Shown here: one piece after another, positions 1 to 8,583 of the stretch
Layout of the letters: every line of letters starts with the position of its first letter
How positions within the stretch are numbered: position 1 is the first letter of the stretch
NCBI GenBank assembly: GCA_934130005.1
Contig: CAKOXD010000005.1
Span: 27,401 to 91,400, forward strand
Origin: an uncultured Bacilli bacterium
GTDB taxonomy: Bacteria; Bacillota_I; Bacilli_A; RF39; UBA660
Direction of reading: 5' to 3'
DNA: 64,000 nucleotides
Notes under the pieces: model-generated
What the model saw: the letters and a program-made list of their open reading frames with translations, nothing else
What the model was told of the DNA's origin: nothing
Databases searched by the model: none
Position numbers and translations under genes: made by a program

Positions 1-577
1 AATCTTCTTTTGATTCTATATTTGGAATATTAGAATTTAAAATAAAAATTAATATACTAAATACAACAAATCCTAATATATAAAATACTGGATTTATATC
101 ATAAAGAAGTTGGCTTACTATTAATCCTATGGTTGCTCCTATTACACTTGATTTTTCTTCTTCGACTAAACAATAAGATTCATATTTTTCATTTGATGTA
201 TTTATTCTTGTAATACATGAATCACTAATTCCTGATAGAAATCCTAATAAAATTGTAAATAAATATATTATTATTATATTATGACTTTGAGATATAATTA
301 AAAATATTAATCCTGTTACTAATAAATAGCATAAATAATATTTTTTATAATTTATATTTATTGCTATATTTATAAATTTTTTTAATCCACGTGATAGCAT
401 TTTTGCAAATTCAAGTACAACTGGCACTGATACAGCTATCCATGGTGTTACATTATTTGAAAGCATATAAACTACTACTATTTTTAAAAAGTATTGTAAC
501 AAAAATGAATTACTGGTAACTGTTCTTCTTATTAATTTTATGTAATTATTTAAACTATTATTTTCATCTAACTTCAT
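1..577 (-). CDS. Multi-pass membrane protein, MFS-like, cut by left edge
   Basis: An open minus-strand frame of 192 codons begins at an ATG (577) preceded by AGGTGTTATA and runs off the left edge, so the C-terminus is missing. Hydrophobic segments lie near residues 27-40, 82-96, 100-117, 145-158 and 163-181. A loop around residues 113-135 (SGISDSCITR, then a charged stretch) resembles the half-molecule loops of major facilitator transporters. I infer a transporter-like protein, possibly MFS, but no substrate can be read from it. It lies downstream of the tRNA cluster, separated by a terminator, so it probably has its own promoter in the AT-rich gap at 580-665. Confidence 0.6.
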   Translation of the reverse strand, partial: MKLDENNSLNNYIKLIRRTVTSNSFLLQYFLKIVVVYMLSNNVTPWIAVSVPVVLEFAKMLSRGLKKFINIAININYKKYYLCYLLVTGLIFLIISQSHNIIIIYLFTILLGFLSGISDSCITRINTSNEKYESYCLVEEEKSSVIGATIGLIVSQLLYDINPVFYILGFVVFSILIFILNSNIPNIESKED

Positions 578-667
578 TATAACACCTACATAATCTTTTA
601 TTTTTATAACAATTTATATAAATATATTATCATAAAAAAATAAATTAATAAATTTTATTCTACTTTA

Positions 668-692
668 ATAAAAAAACTAACTAGTAAGTTAG
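668..692 (-). terminator. Terminator of the tRNA cluster
   Basis: On the minus strand CTAACT (692-687) and AGTTAG (682-677) form a six-pair stem with a TACT loop, followed by seven T. It ends transcription of the five tRNA genes. Confidence 0.75.
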
Positions 693-733
693 CTATATAT
701 ATTCTCAAATTAAATTGAGTCATTTTTTTAAAA

Positions 734-809
734 TGGTGGCTCCGAGTGGAATCGAACCACCGACACAGGGATTTTCAGTCCCTTGCTCTACCGACTGAGC
801 TACAGAGCC
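734..809 (-). tRNA. tRNA-Phe (GAA)
   Basis: A full cloverleaf of 76 nt with CCA encoded. The acceptor stem GGCTCTG pairs with CGGAGCC, and the anticodon loop CTGAAAA gives anticodon GAA. It is the last tRNA of the minus-strand cluster. Confidence 0.97.
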
Positions 810-821
810 AAAATAAAAAAA

Positions 822-897
822 TGGCGGTCCCGACGAGAATTGAACTCGCGATCTTCTGCGTGACAGGCAGACGTGATAACCGCTACACCACGGGACC
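822..897 (-). tRNA. tRNA-Asp (GTC)
   Basis: A 76-nt cloverleaf with encoded CCA. The acceptor stem GGTCCCG pairs with CGGGACC, and the anticodon loop CTGTCAC gives GTC. Only one base separates it from the upstream fMet tRNA. Confidence 0.97.
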
Positions 898-898
898 A

Positions 899-975
899 TG
901 GTTGCGGAAGATGGATTTGAACCAACGACCTCCGGGTTATGAGCCCGGCGAGCTACCAGACTGCTCCATTCCGCG
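899..975 (-). tRNA. Initiator tRNA-fMet (CAT)
   Basis: A 77-nt cloverleaf with encoded CCA and anticodon CAT. It starts with CGCGGAATGG, so C1 faces A72 and does not pair. The anticodon stem ends in three G-C pairs (GGG...CCC). Both are hallmarks of the initiator rather than the elongator tRNA. Confidence 0.96.
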
Positions 976-989
976 ATATAAAAATATAA

Positions 990-1081
990 TGGCGGAGAAA
1001 TAGGGATTCGAACCCTAGCGCCGCTTGCGCGACCTGCCGGTTTTCAAGACCGGTCCCTTCAACCAACTTGGGTATTTCTCC
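990..1081 (-). tRNA. tRNA-Ser (TGA)
   Basis: A class II tRNA of 92 nt with a long variable arm and encoded CCA. Acceptor GGAGAAA pairs with TTTCTCC, and the anticodon loop CTTGAAA gives TGA. Confidence 0.96.
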
Positions 1082-1089
1082 AAAAAAAA

Positions 1090-1178
1090 TGGTGCCTAAG
1101 GCCGGACTTGAACCGGCACGGGATTTGACTCCCGCAGGATTTTAAGTCCTGTGCGTCTACCAATTTCGCCACTCAGGC
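1090..1178 (-). tRNA. tRNA-Leu (TAA)
   Basis: A class II tRNA of 89 nt with a variable arm and encoded CCA. Acceptor GCCTGAG pairs with CTTAGGC, and the anticodon loop CTTAAAA gives TAA. It is the first gene of the cluster. Confidence 0.96.
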
Positions 1179-1213
1179 ACATTTATATCAACAAATATCT
1201 GCTGACGTCATTA

Positions 1214-1242
1214 ATTATATAATATTTTATGCAAAGTTGCAA
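1214..1242 (-). promoter_or_regulatory. Sigma-A type promoter of the tRNA cluster
   Basis: On the minus strand TTGCAA (1242-1237) and TATAAT (1219-1214) are exactly 17 bp apart. The start of transcription would fall near 1207, about 30 nt ahead of tRNA-Leu. Confidence 0.8.
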
Positions 1243-1295
1243 TACTTTTTTAAAAAAAATTGCTTTTTATATAAATTTTTATACAATAAATATTA

Positions 1296-1326
1296 AAAAA
1301 AGAATAAATTTTTATATTTATTCTTT
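1296..1326 (-). terminator. Terminator overlapping the stop of the thioredoxin-like gene
   Basis: An 11-bp A/T-rich stem (AAAGAATAAAT with ATTTATTCTTT) is followed by T's on the minus strand. The 5' arm includes the last codons and stop of the gene, a compact arrangement repeated elsewhere in the window. Confidence 0.7.
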
Positions 1327-1842
1327 AGTAATTCCATTATCTGTTAAGAATTTTGCAAATTCATCATATTCAGAATATCCAACCCAACCTTTAACAAGTT
1401 TTCCATCTTTTACTAGTATTACCATTGGAGTTGATCCAAAGTTTGTAGCTAAGAAGCTTTCATCATTATCTTTTGCTAATAATGCATTTTGTTGTTCTGT
1501 AGTTGTTATAGTTGTTATGTCTAAATATTTTGTTTTGTAGCCAAATTCTTTTTGTGCTTTTTGTAATACTGGTAAGAATTTTACGCAATATCCGCATGTT
1601 GAACGTCCAATATAAATTATTTGTGTTTCTTCTGAATCAAATAATTTTATTGTTTGTTCTAAGTCTACTGAATCAAACATACTAACATCATATTCAGTAT
1701 TTCCTGTTGTTTCTTCATTTGTTTTTGAATCTGAAGTTATCTTAACATTTGATGCAAATAAAATAATTGTATTAATTGCTAATAATGCTATTATTATATA
1801 TGCACAAATTAATATTTTATTTAATATATTTTCTTTTTTCAT
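1318..1842 (-). CDS. Membrane-anchored thioredoxin-like protein
   Basis: A 174-residue protein with an N-terminal transmembrane segment (residues about 9-31) that would place a thioredoxin fold outside the cell. The redox motif is CGYC at 83-86, after a beta strand, and a cis-proline region STPM lies near 137-140. The family reduces or exchanges disulfides. The specific partner is unknown; it could serve envelope or spore-coat proteins. The ATG is preceded by AGGAGG with good spacing. A TTGATA/TAAAAT promoter lies just upstream and a terminator overlaps its stop, so it is probably transcribed alone. Confidence 0.85.
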   Translation of the reverse strand: MKKENILNKILICAYIIIALLAINTIILFASNVKITSDSKTNEETTGNTEYDVSMFDSVDLEQTIKLFDSEETQIIYIGRSTCGYCVKFLPVLQKAQKEFGYKTKYLDITTITTTEQQNALLAKDNDESFLATNFGSTPMVILVKDGKLVKGWVGYSEYDEFAKFLTDNGITKE

Positions 1843-1862
1843 TTTTTAATCCTCCTACATAT

Positions 1863-1891
1863 ATTTTATCATAGCTATATTTTTTTATCAA
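1863..1891 (-). promoter_or_regulatory. Promoter of the thioredoxin-like gene
   Basis: TTGATA (1891-1886) and TAAAAT (1868-1863) on the minus strand are 17 bp apart. The element sits directly after the terminator of the preceding gene. Confidence 0.6.
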
Positions 1892-1924
1892 GAAAAAACA
1901 GGCTACTTACATGTAAATCCTGTT
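1891..1924 (-). terminator. Terminator of the 254-residue membrane protein gene
   Basis: AACAGG and CCTGTT pair around a partly self-complementary loop and are followed by TTTTTCTT on the minus strand. The stem includes the end of the coding region. Confidence 0.65.
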
Positions 1925-2667
1925 GTTTCACTTGAAGTTAAAATATTTTCATATGTATCAATATAAATTGTTATTGGTTCATCTCTACCTTCTATTTTTG
2001 CACTTAAATTATCTTCATTTACTGTTACATTTTTGTTCTTTTTTAATTTTGAATAAGTATATATTGTTTTATTTTCATATGTATTATTTTTATCATCAAA
2101 TTTACTTGTTTGTTTTATACCTTTATATTTTTTTATATCCGATGAAATATAATTTTTTTTATATTCATTGTATGCATCTTTTGTTTCAAATTTATATGTT
2201 ATATTATTTTCATGTTTTGCTATTTTATCTTCTTTATCAAAGTAATATTTATTTTCCATTATCATTTGATAATTTTCAACGTTTGTTTCATTTGTACAAG
2301 TTAATTCTTTATAATATGTTTCTTTAAAAAATTTTATATACGCTAAAAAAATTATTATTATTATTTCTATTATTATACCAATAGTTAATATTAAATTTTT
2401 TCTTTTTCTCTTTTGATTTTCTTTTTTTTCTCTTTTTTCATCTTCTATTTCTAATTCATCTATCAAATTATCTACTTTTTCTTTCATTTTTGCATCATTT
2501 GTTTTTGATTCTACTACAAATTCTTTATTTTGTTCATAATTATCATTTTCGTCTTCTATTTCTATTTTTTCAATTTTATCTAATTCTTCTTTTAATGTTA
2601 TTGGTTTTACAAATCCTTTTGTAAATATATCCATTTGATTAGTTACTTGTTCTTCTTTTTTTTCCAT
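1903..2667 (-). CDS. Single-pass membrane protein of unknown function
   Basis: A 254-residue protein with a highly charged, mostly acidic N-terminal part (residues 1-90, probably cytoplasmic), one transmembrane helix at about 91-111 after a KRKRK stop-transfer cluster, and an extracellular part of about 140 residues. The outer part begins with a CTNE motif and ends in a Cys-Lys, so two cysteines could form a disulfide. I do not recognise a family. The start follows AAAAGGAG. The neighbouring genes (thioredoxin-like protein, glucosaminidase) also act outside the membrane, so an envelope role is plausible but not shown. Confidence 0.75.
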   Translation of the reverse strand: MEKKEEQVTNQMDIFTKGFVKPITLKEELDKIEKIEIEDENDNYEQNKEFVVESKTNDAKMKEKVDNLIDELEIEDEKREKKENQKRKRKNLILTIGIIIEIIIIIFLAYIKFFKETYYKELTCTNETNVENYQMIMENKYYFDKEDKIAKHENNITYKFETKDAYNEYKKNYISSDIKKYKGIKQTSKFDDKNNTYENKTIYTYSKLKKNKNVTVNEDNLSAKIEGRDEPITIYIDTYENILTSSETTGFTCK

Positions 2668-2721
2668 TATTATTCTCCTTTTATTATAAATATAATAACA
2701 TTTTATTTTTATTATGTAAAT

Positions 2722-2743
2722 TAAAAAGGCTTATTTTGCCTTT
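2722..2743 (-). terminator. Terminator of the glucosaminidase gene
   Basis: AAAGGC and GCCTTT form a stem with an AAAATAA loop followed by T's on the minus strand. The 5' arm overlaps the last codons. Confidence 0.65.
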
Positions 2744-3351
2744 ATTTTTTGGATATACCAATTTACTTTGCTAGACCATGTTTTGCTTGCTGCATATTTA
2801 GCATTCATAAGTTCTGGTGTTGTTAATCCTTTTGAGTAATAATTTTTATATAAAATATCTAAATATCCTTTAATACCTTCATCTAAAGAATTAAAATATA
2901 AATATTTTCCATTACTTCCTTTTAGACCACCAAGATTATTATGTGTTTTTACTAAACTACTACAGTTATACGAACATCCTGTTTCATGAAGTACGATTGC
3001 TAATGCTAAATATGGGTCTAGTCCAAGTTCTATTGAATAAGATGCAAATAATTCTCCTTTTCCTTTTAAGGATGAATTCATTGATTTCTCTAGTTTTTCT
3101 GATAATTCTTCCATTGTCATATTATCATATACGATTAATGCTTTTCTTGTTTCTTCTTTAACTTTTACGTCTACTTTATTTAAAGTATCTTTTACTATTA
3201 AAGAACTTGTATCATATATATCAGAATTATTTAATACTTTTGCTGATACTTGATCTTTTGTTTTTAAAACTCTATCAAATACTAGCCAAGCTATCAAAAT
3301 GTCTACTATTAAAACCAATAAGATTAACATCTTTTTCAGGTCTATTTTCAC
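2731..3351 (-). CDS. Membrane-anchored N-acetylglucosaminidase-type hydrolase
   Basis: A 206-residue protein with an N-terminal transmembrane anchor (about 8-26), a linker, and a C-terminal glucosaminidase domain from about residue 85. The domain shows the family's LHETG (catalytic Glu near 123) and the NNLGG turn near 138-142, then the GYLDILYKNYY helix. Such enzymes cleave between GlcNAc and MurNAc in peptidoglycan. A CSYNC pair next to the active site could make a disulfide, which fits the nearby thioredoxin-like gene. The start codon is GTG after AGAGGTG. A strong promoter lies at 3388-3416. Confidence 0.85.
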   Translation of the reverse strand: MKIDLKKMLILLVLIVDILIAWLVFDRVLKTKDQVSAKVLNNSDIYDTSSLIVKDTLNKVDVKVKEETRKALIVYDNMTMEELSEKLEKSMNSSLKGKGELFASYSIELGLDPYLALAIVLHETGCSYNCSSLVKTHNNLGGLKGSNGKYLYFNSLDEGIKGYLDILYKNYYSKGLTTPELMNAKYAASKTWSSKVNWYIQKIKAK

Positions 3352-3387
3352 AATTTTTCACCTCTTACTTTTTTTCAAAGTAACGCT

Positions 3388-3416
3388 ATCTTATCATTTT
3401 TATTTAGTTGTGTCAA
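3388..3416 (-). promoter_or_regulatory. Promoter of the glucosaminidase gene
   Basis: TTGACA (3416-3411) and TAAGAT (3393-3388) on the minus strand are 17 bp apart. A small hairpin (TTACTTT/AAAGTAA, 3364-3383) lies in the leader just ahead of the ribosome-binding site. Confidence 0.75.
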
Positions 3417-3420
3417 ATTT

Positions 3421-5274
3421 TCATTTTTTATTTTCTTCATAACTAGATGAAAATTTTTCTATTGATGACCTTTTTTTATTTATTTTATCTGAGTATTTTA
3501 ATACCATTTTTTTAATTTTATTTATTTTATTTTCATTATATTCATTAAAATATAATTCTTCTAAACATATAATCGCAACTACATCTGCAAATCTTCTAAG
3601 TGGACTCGTTATATGTGAATAACATTCTATACCAAGTCCATAATGTCCTTCACAGTTTAAACTGTATACTGCTTTTGGATATATATTTTTTACCATTTCT
3701 ATATATTTATCATATTCTTGTTCTTGTTTTGTATTATTATTTTTTATTTTTTCTAATTTTGATATCATTTCTTCATCTATTACGTGATTTCTAAATATAA
3801 ATGGTAATTTGTTATCTTTAAAGTATTTAGCAACCATATAATTATTAAATACCATTGTACTTTCTACAACTTTTTCACCATCTGATATACCAGTTATATT
3901 AGTATTTGTTATGTTTTTTTCTGTTCTATTTATTTTAGTATATAGTTCATCCTCGTTATAATATTTGTTTAATAATGTAGATATTTCGCTTAATTTTGTT
4001 ATTGTATCTTTTTCTTCTTTTTCTGTTTTACTCAATAATATTTTATTAAAATCATTATATGTCATATTTTTATTTACTTTTATTATTGTTTTATAGAAAT
4101 TGCTTTTTAAAACTCTTCCTTCTTTATCTATTTCATAATAGTATGATATAGCATTTCTATAGTTACCTTCTATTAAGCTTAAAAGATTGCATGATAACTC
4201 ATTTGGAAACATTGAATATGTTTGATCTGATAGATATATTGATGTTGTTCTTTTTACTGCTTCTTCAAATATTATACTTTTTTTATCTATCAATGATGTT
4301 GGATCTGCAATATGAATTCCTAACATATAATTACCATTTGGAAGTATTTTTATTGATAATGCATCATCTATTTCTTTAGCATCTACTCCATCAAATGTTA
4401 AGATATAGTCATCTACTATTTTTCTGTCTTTTTTTAAAGTATAGTTATTTATTATTTTTCTTACTTCACTATTTATTGCTTCATTAAAATATGTTTTTAT
4501 ATGATATTTGTATTCTAGATATGAATTTGTCTTTATCTCTTCTATTCCCGTTATTTTTTCTATTAATATATTTAAATAAAAAGTTTTTCTATCTTTTTCT
4601 ATTTCAAGTGTTTTTATTTTTTCTTTTATTAATTTTAAAATTCTTTGTTTATCTATTACATCAAATATTATTTTAGGTGAAGATAACATTTCATTTATTA
4701 CTTCATCGTAATATATTATGTTATCTATTTCTGAGTCTTCTTTTTTTGATACTACCTCTTCTATATATTTTTCTATAACACTTAATATAAGTGATTTATC
4801 ATTTGAGTCAAATGTATTTACAATATATGGAAATCTTTTAATTGCATCTTTTATAAAAGTTATATTTTTTACTTCAAATATCATATATTCAATTAGTTTA
4901 TATTTTGTTTCATCATACTTATCAATATAGTCATATAATAATGTCATTTGAATTATTTCTATGTTATTTATAATGTTTTTTAAGTTTTTATAATTGAAAT
5001 TTGTTTTATCTATATTTCCTGGTTTTTGAACTAAATAGGTTTTTATCTTTTGATGAATTTTAGTTAATTTTTCATTTATTTCTTTTTTATTATTTTCTAT
5101 ATATTTTGGTAATATTTTTATTAAATAGTTTAAATAATCTATATTACTTTCATAATTAAAATTATTTATTTCTTCTTCTAATATGTTTATTAATTTATTT
5201 ACTAATATATTATTTTTTATTTTGTTTAATTCGTCTATATTTTCTTCTTTTAAACATTGTTTTATTTTTTCCAT
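3421..5274 (-). CDS. RNB-domain exoribonuclease, RNase R/II family
   Basis: A 617-residue protein that degrades RNA from the 3' end. The catalytic RNB signature DGVDAKEIDDALS, with its metal-binding aspartates, is at about 295-306, followed by HIADPT near 330 and the C-terminal HITSPLRRFAD block. Residues 1-280 are a divergent Asn/Lys/Ile-rich region in which I cannot see cold-shock domains. The protein ends soon after the RNB domain, so the C-terminal S1 domain of classical RNase R is missing. It forms a minus-strand run with the next two genes (gap of 8 bases upstream). RNase R-like is certain; calling it the rnr orthologue is not. Confidence 0.88.
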   Translation of the reverse strand: MEKIKQCLKEENIDELNKIKNNILVNKLINILEEEINNFNYESNIDYLNYLIKILPKYIENNKKEINEKLTKIHQKIKTYLVQKPGNIDKTNFNYKNLKNIINNIEIIQMTLLYDYIDKYDETKYKLIEYMIFEVKNITFIKDAIKRFPYIVNTFDSNDKSLILSVIEKYIEEVVSKKEDSEIDNIIYYDEVINEMLSSPKIIFDVIDKQRILKLIKEKIKTLEIEKDRKTFYLNILIEKITGIEEIKTNSYLEYKYHIKTYFNEAINSEVRKIINNYTLKKDRKIVDDYILTFDGVDAKEIDDALSIKILPNGNYMLGIHIADPTSLIDKKSIIFEEAVKRTTSIYLSDQTYSMFPNELSCNLLSLIEGNYRNAISYYYEIDKEGRVLKSNFYKTIIKVNKNMTYNDFNKILLSKTEKEEKDTITKLSEISTLLNKYYNEDELYTKINRTEKNITNTNITGISDGEKVVESTMVFNNYMVAKYFKDNKLPFIFRNHVIDEEMISKLEKIKNNNTKQEQEYDKYIEMVKNIYPKAVYSLNCEGHYGLGIECYSHITSPLRRFADVVAIICLEELYFNEYNENKINKIKKMVLKYSDKINKKRSSIEKFSSSYEENKK

Positions 5275-5282
5275 ATTTCCTC

Positions 5283-5537
5283 CTATTTATTTGTATTATT
5301 ATAATAATTAAATTCTGCAAGCTCTTGTGATAAATTATCTAAATCTTCAAAATATTCTGTATTTAATATCTCTTCTATTTCATATATTAAACTTTCTATA
5401 TTAGTATATTTTAAATAATCTATTGAGTATTTTTTTAATATTGATATTTGATCTCTTCTTAGCATCATACCATTTGATTGTTTTTCTAAAAAGTTTGTTC
5501 CTATTTCTTTTATTATTTCATTTATTTCTTGTTCCAT
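5283..5537 (-). CDS. Small protein of unknown function
   Basis: An 84-residue acidic, mainly helical protein with no cysteines, no membrane segment and no motif I recognise. It sits tightly between a GNAT acetyltransferase (2 bases) and the RNB ribonuclease (8 bases), so the three are almost certainly co-transcribed. The ATG follows GAGGTAAAT. Confidence 0.6.
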   Translation of the reverse strand: MEQEINEIIKEIGTNFLEKQSNGMMLRRDQISILKKYSIDYLKYTNIESLIYEIEEILNTEYFEDLDNLSQELAEFNYYNNTNK

Positions 5538-5539
5538 AT

Positions 5540-6127
5540 TTACCTCGTTTTATTTTTATTTTTTATTTTACATTCAAAATATAGTACATTATATTTATCC
5601 TTTTCTATTAAATTTCCACCAAATTTTTCTATTGTTTTAATTGAAGGAATATTTTCTATTGTTGTTGTTATTATTATTTTTTCTTTGTTTAATTCTTCTA
5701 TTTTTTTGCTTATTAAGTTTAATGCTTTATATGCATATGAATGATGCCTATATTGTTCTTCTATTAAATATCCTATATCTCCTATTCTTTTAATACTGTT
5801 ATTGTTTCTATAAACTATATATCCTATATTTATCTTAGTTTTACTTAAATATATATCATAATAATATTCATCTTCATTAGATTTATTTTCTATGTAATAT
5901 AAATCTATTGATTCATCTTTATATGTTGGTCCTTTTATAAACATTAATTCATTTTGTAATCTTCTTATTTCATTTGAAATTTCAAAAACTCTTGGTAAAA
6001 GGATAATTGATTCCATAAATTTACCATTTCTATCTAATTCATTTATCTTTTTATTTATTTTTTCTTCTTCTTCTTTTAATTTCTTTATTTGTTCATTATA
6101 TTCTTGGACATTCATATAATCACACAC
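5540..6127 (-). CDS. GNAT-family N-acetyltransferase with coiled-coil N-terminus
   Basis: A 195-residue protein. Residues about 5-60 are a charged helical region likely to form a coiled coil. The rest matches the GNAT fold: a central strand (IGDIGYLI), then the acetyl-CoA loop EEQYRHHSYAYKAL at about 135-148 in place of the usual Q/RxxGxG/A, and the closing IPSIKTIEKFGG motif. Acetyl-CoA would be the donor; the acceptor is unknown. The loop glycine of the family is replaced here by serine/tyrosine, so binding may be weaker than usual. It is the first gene of a three-gene run with the small protein and the RNB ribonuclease. Confidence 0.82.
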   Translation of the reverse strand: MCDYMNVQEYNEQIKKLKEEEEKINKKINELDRNGKFMESIILLPRVFEISNEIRRLQNELMFIKGPTYKDESIDLYYIENKSNEDEYYYDIYLSKTKINIGYIVYRNNNSIKRIGDIGYLIEEQYRHHSYAYKALNLISKKIEELNKEKIIITTTIENIPSIKTIEKFGGNLIEKDKYNVLYFECKIKNKNKTR

Positions 6128-6169
6128 TTTTCTACTTTTAATATATCATAAATAAATAAAAATGGAAAG

Positions 6170-8509
6170 TTATTCTTCCCATTTAAAATTTCTAATCTCT
6201 TCCATATCAATTCCATTTTCATTTATATATTTTTTATGTTCTACTAATTTTGTTTTACACCATTCTACTAAAGATGCTCCTCTATTACCTAGACTTGGTA
6301 AATATTTTATTGCATCTATTACTAAATGATATCTATCTAATTCATTTTGAACTCTCATATCAAATGGAGTTGTTATAGTTCCTTCTTCTTTATATCCATG
6401 TACATGTAAATCTTTATTTTCTCTATTATATGTAAGTTGATGAATTAATGATGGGTATCCATGGAATGCGAATATTATTGGTTTATTTTTTGTAAATAAC
6501 ATATTATAATCTTCATCTGTTAATCCATGTGGATGTTTTAAATTTGATTCTAATCTCATTAAATCAATTACATTAACTACCCTTATTTTTAGTTCAGGAA
6601 AATTTTGCCTTAGTATTTTAGTTGCAGCAAGTGTTTCTAATGTTGGGGTATCTCCAGCACATGCCATTACTATATCAGGTTCTTCATTTTGATCGTTACT
6701 TGCGAATTTCCATATTCCTACACCTTCATAGCAATGTCTATATGCTTCGTCCATTGTTAACCATTGTGGTCTTTCATGTTTACTTGCGACTATCACATTT
6801 ATATAATTTTTTGTTTTTATACAATGATCAAAGCAAGCAATTAAACAGTTTGCATCTGGTGGCAAGTATATTCTTACTGTATCTGATTTTTTTGTTACAA
6901 TATGGTTTAAAAATCCTGGATCTTGATGTGTATATCCATTATGGTCTTGTTGCCAGCAATGAGAAGATAATATTAAATTTAATGATGCGATTGGTGCTCT
7001 CCATGGCAATTGTTTTGTTACTTTTAACCATTTTGCATGTTGACTTACCATTGAATCTACTATTCTTATAAATGCTTCATATGAATCAAAAAAACCATGA
7101 CGTCCTGTAAGAAGATAACCTTCTAGTGCTCCTTCACAAAAATGTTCTGATAAATATGAGTCAATTACTCTTCCTTCTTTTGCTAGGTAATCATCTCCTA
7201 ATATTATTTTGTCATTCCATTTCCTGTTTGTTACTTCAAATACTTTTGTTAATCTATTAGATGCAGTTTCATCTGGAGCAAATAATCTAAAGTTTTTATT
7301 TCTTTTGTTTAAAACTAATAAATCTCTTACATATTCCCCTAATTTTCGCATATCTTCAGCATCTACACTACCTGGTTTTTCTAGTTTTACGCCATATTTT
7401 CTAAAGTCTGGTGTTCTTAATTCTTCTAGTAATAATCCCCCATTAGCATGAGGATTTGCACCCATTCTACTTCTTCCTTTTGGTGCTAATTCTTTTAAAT
7501 CTTTTCTTAATTTTCCATTTGAGTCAAATAGTTCTTCTGGTTTATAACTTTTTAACCATTTTTCTAGTAATCTTAATTTTTCTTCATTATCTATTGTAAT
7601 AGGTACTTGATGTGCTCTAAATGAATTTTCTATCATTAAATCATCTACATATTTTGGTCCTGTCCATCCTTTTGGGGTTCTAAGTATTATCATTGGCCAA
7701 AATCTTCTCTGACTTATATTATTGATTCTAGACTCTTTCCAAATAAATTTTATATCTTTTATTACTTGATCCATTACTTCCATCATTTTTTGGTGCATTA
7801 TATATGGATCACTTCCTTCAACATAATAAGGATTCCATCCTAGACCTCTAAAATATGAATCTAATTCTTTTTTTGATATTCTTGATAATACTGTTGGATT
7901 AGCAATTTTATAACCATTTAAATGTAAGATTGGTAAAACTGCTCCATCTGTTTTTGGATTTATAAATTTATTTAAATTCCAACTAGTTGCTAGTGGTCCT
8001 GTTTCTGCTTCTCCATCTCCTACTACACATGCTGCTATTAATTCTTTATTATCTAGCACTGCTCCAAATGCATGTGAAAGACTATACCCAAGTTCTCCTC
8101 CTTCATTAATTGATCCTGGTGTTTCTGGGGCTACATGGCTTGAGATCCCCCCCGGAAAAGAGAACTGTTTAAATAGTTTTTTTAAACCTTCAGTATCTTC
8201 AGTTATTTCAGGATATATTTCACTATATGTTCCTTCTAAATAAACATTTGATACGATGGCATTTCCTCCATGACCTGGACCTGATACATATATCATATTT
8301 AGTTTATCTTTTTTTATTACTCTATTTAAATGTACATATATAAAGTTTTGACCTGGAACAGTTCCCCAGTGTCCTACTATTTTTTTCTTTATATCACTAA
8401 ATTCTAGTTTTCTTTTTAAAAGTGGATTATCTAATAAATATAATTGACACGCCGATAAGTAATTAGCTGCTCTAAAATATTCATCTATTTTTTTTATTTC
8501 TTCATTCAT
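6170..8509 (-). CDS. xfp: Xylulose-5-phosphate/fructose-6-phosphate phosphoketolase
   Basis: A full-length 779-residue thiamine-diphosphate enzyme. It splits xylulose 5-P or fructose 6-P with phosphate into acetyl phosphate and an aldose phosphate. Visible family blocks are GPGHGGNAIVSNVYLEG near 80, FPGGISSH near 117, the diphosphate/metal motif GDGEAETGP near 165 and SSHCWQQDHNG with the TPP-ring region near 525. A phosphoketolase gives ATP from acetyl phosphate without full glycolysis, typical of fermenting gut bacteria. It follows AGGAGGGG and appears monocistronic. Its FPGG codons are unusually GC-rich. Confidence 0.97.
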   Translation of the reverse strand: MNEEIKKIDEYFRAANYLSACQLYLLDNPLLKRKLEFSDIKKKIVGHWGTVPGQNFIYVHLNRVIKKDKLNMIYVSGPGHGGNAIVSNVYLEGTYSEIYPEITEDTEGLKKLFKQFSFPGGISSHVAPETPGSINEGGELGYSLSHAFGAVLDNKELIAACVVGDGEAETGPLATSWNLNKFINPKTDGAVLPILHLNGYKIANPTVLSRISKKELDSYFRGLGWNPYYVEGSDPYIMHQKMMEVMDQVIKDIKFIWKESRINNISQRRFWPMIILRTPKGWTGPKYVDDLMIENSFRAHQVPITIDNEEKLRLLEKWLKSYKPEELFDSNGKLRKDLKELAPKGRSRMGANPHANGGLLLEELRTPDFRKYGVKLEKPGSVDAEDMRKLGEYVRDLLVLNKRNKNFRLFAPDETASNRLTKVFEVTNRKWNDKIILGDDYLAKEGRVIDSYLSEHFCEGALEGYLLTGRHGFFDSYEAFIRIVDSMVSQHAKWLKVTKQLPWRAPIASLNLILSSHCWQQDHNGYTHQDPGFLNHIVTKKSDTVRIYLPPDANCLIACFDHCIKTKNYINVIVASKHERPQWLTMDEAYRHCYEGVGIWKFASNDQNEEPDIVMACAGDTPTLETLAATKILRQNFPELKIRVVNVIDLMRLESNLKHPHGLTDEDYNMLFTKNKPIIFAFHGYPSLIHQLTYNRENKDLHVHGYKEEGTITTPFDMRVQNELDRYHLVIDAIKYLPSLGNRGASLVEWCKTKLVEHKKYINENGIDMEEIRNFKWEE

Positions 8510-8550
8510 TTATACCCCTCCTATTTTCTTATTTATTATATAACAAATAT

Positions 8551-8583
8551 AAAAAAAAATAAAGAGACTAGTCTCTTTATTTT
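8551..8583 (-). terminator. Terminator of the htpG-hsp20 operon
   Basis: A perfect stem of about 11 bp (AATAAAGAGAC with GTCTCTTTATT) is followed by nine T on the minus strand. It overlaps the stop codon of hsp20. Confidence 0.85.

Noticed and set aside
746..1003. Open frame crossing three tRNA genes
   Set aside because: The stretch is fully explained by tRNA-Phe, tRNA-Asp and tRNA-fMet.
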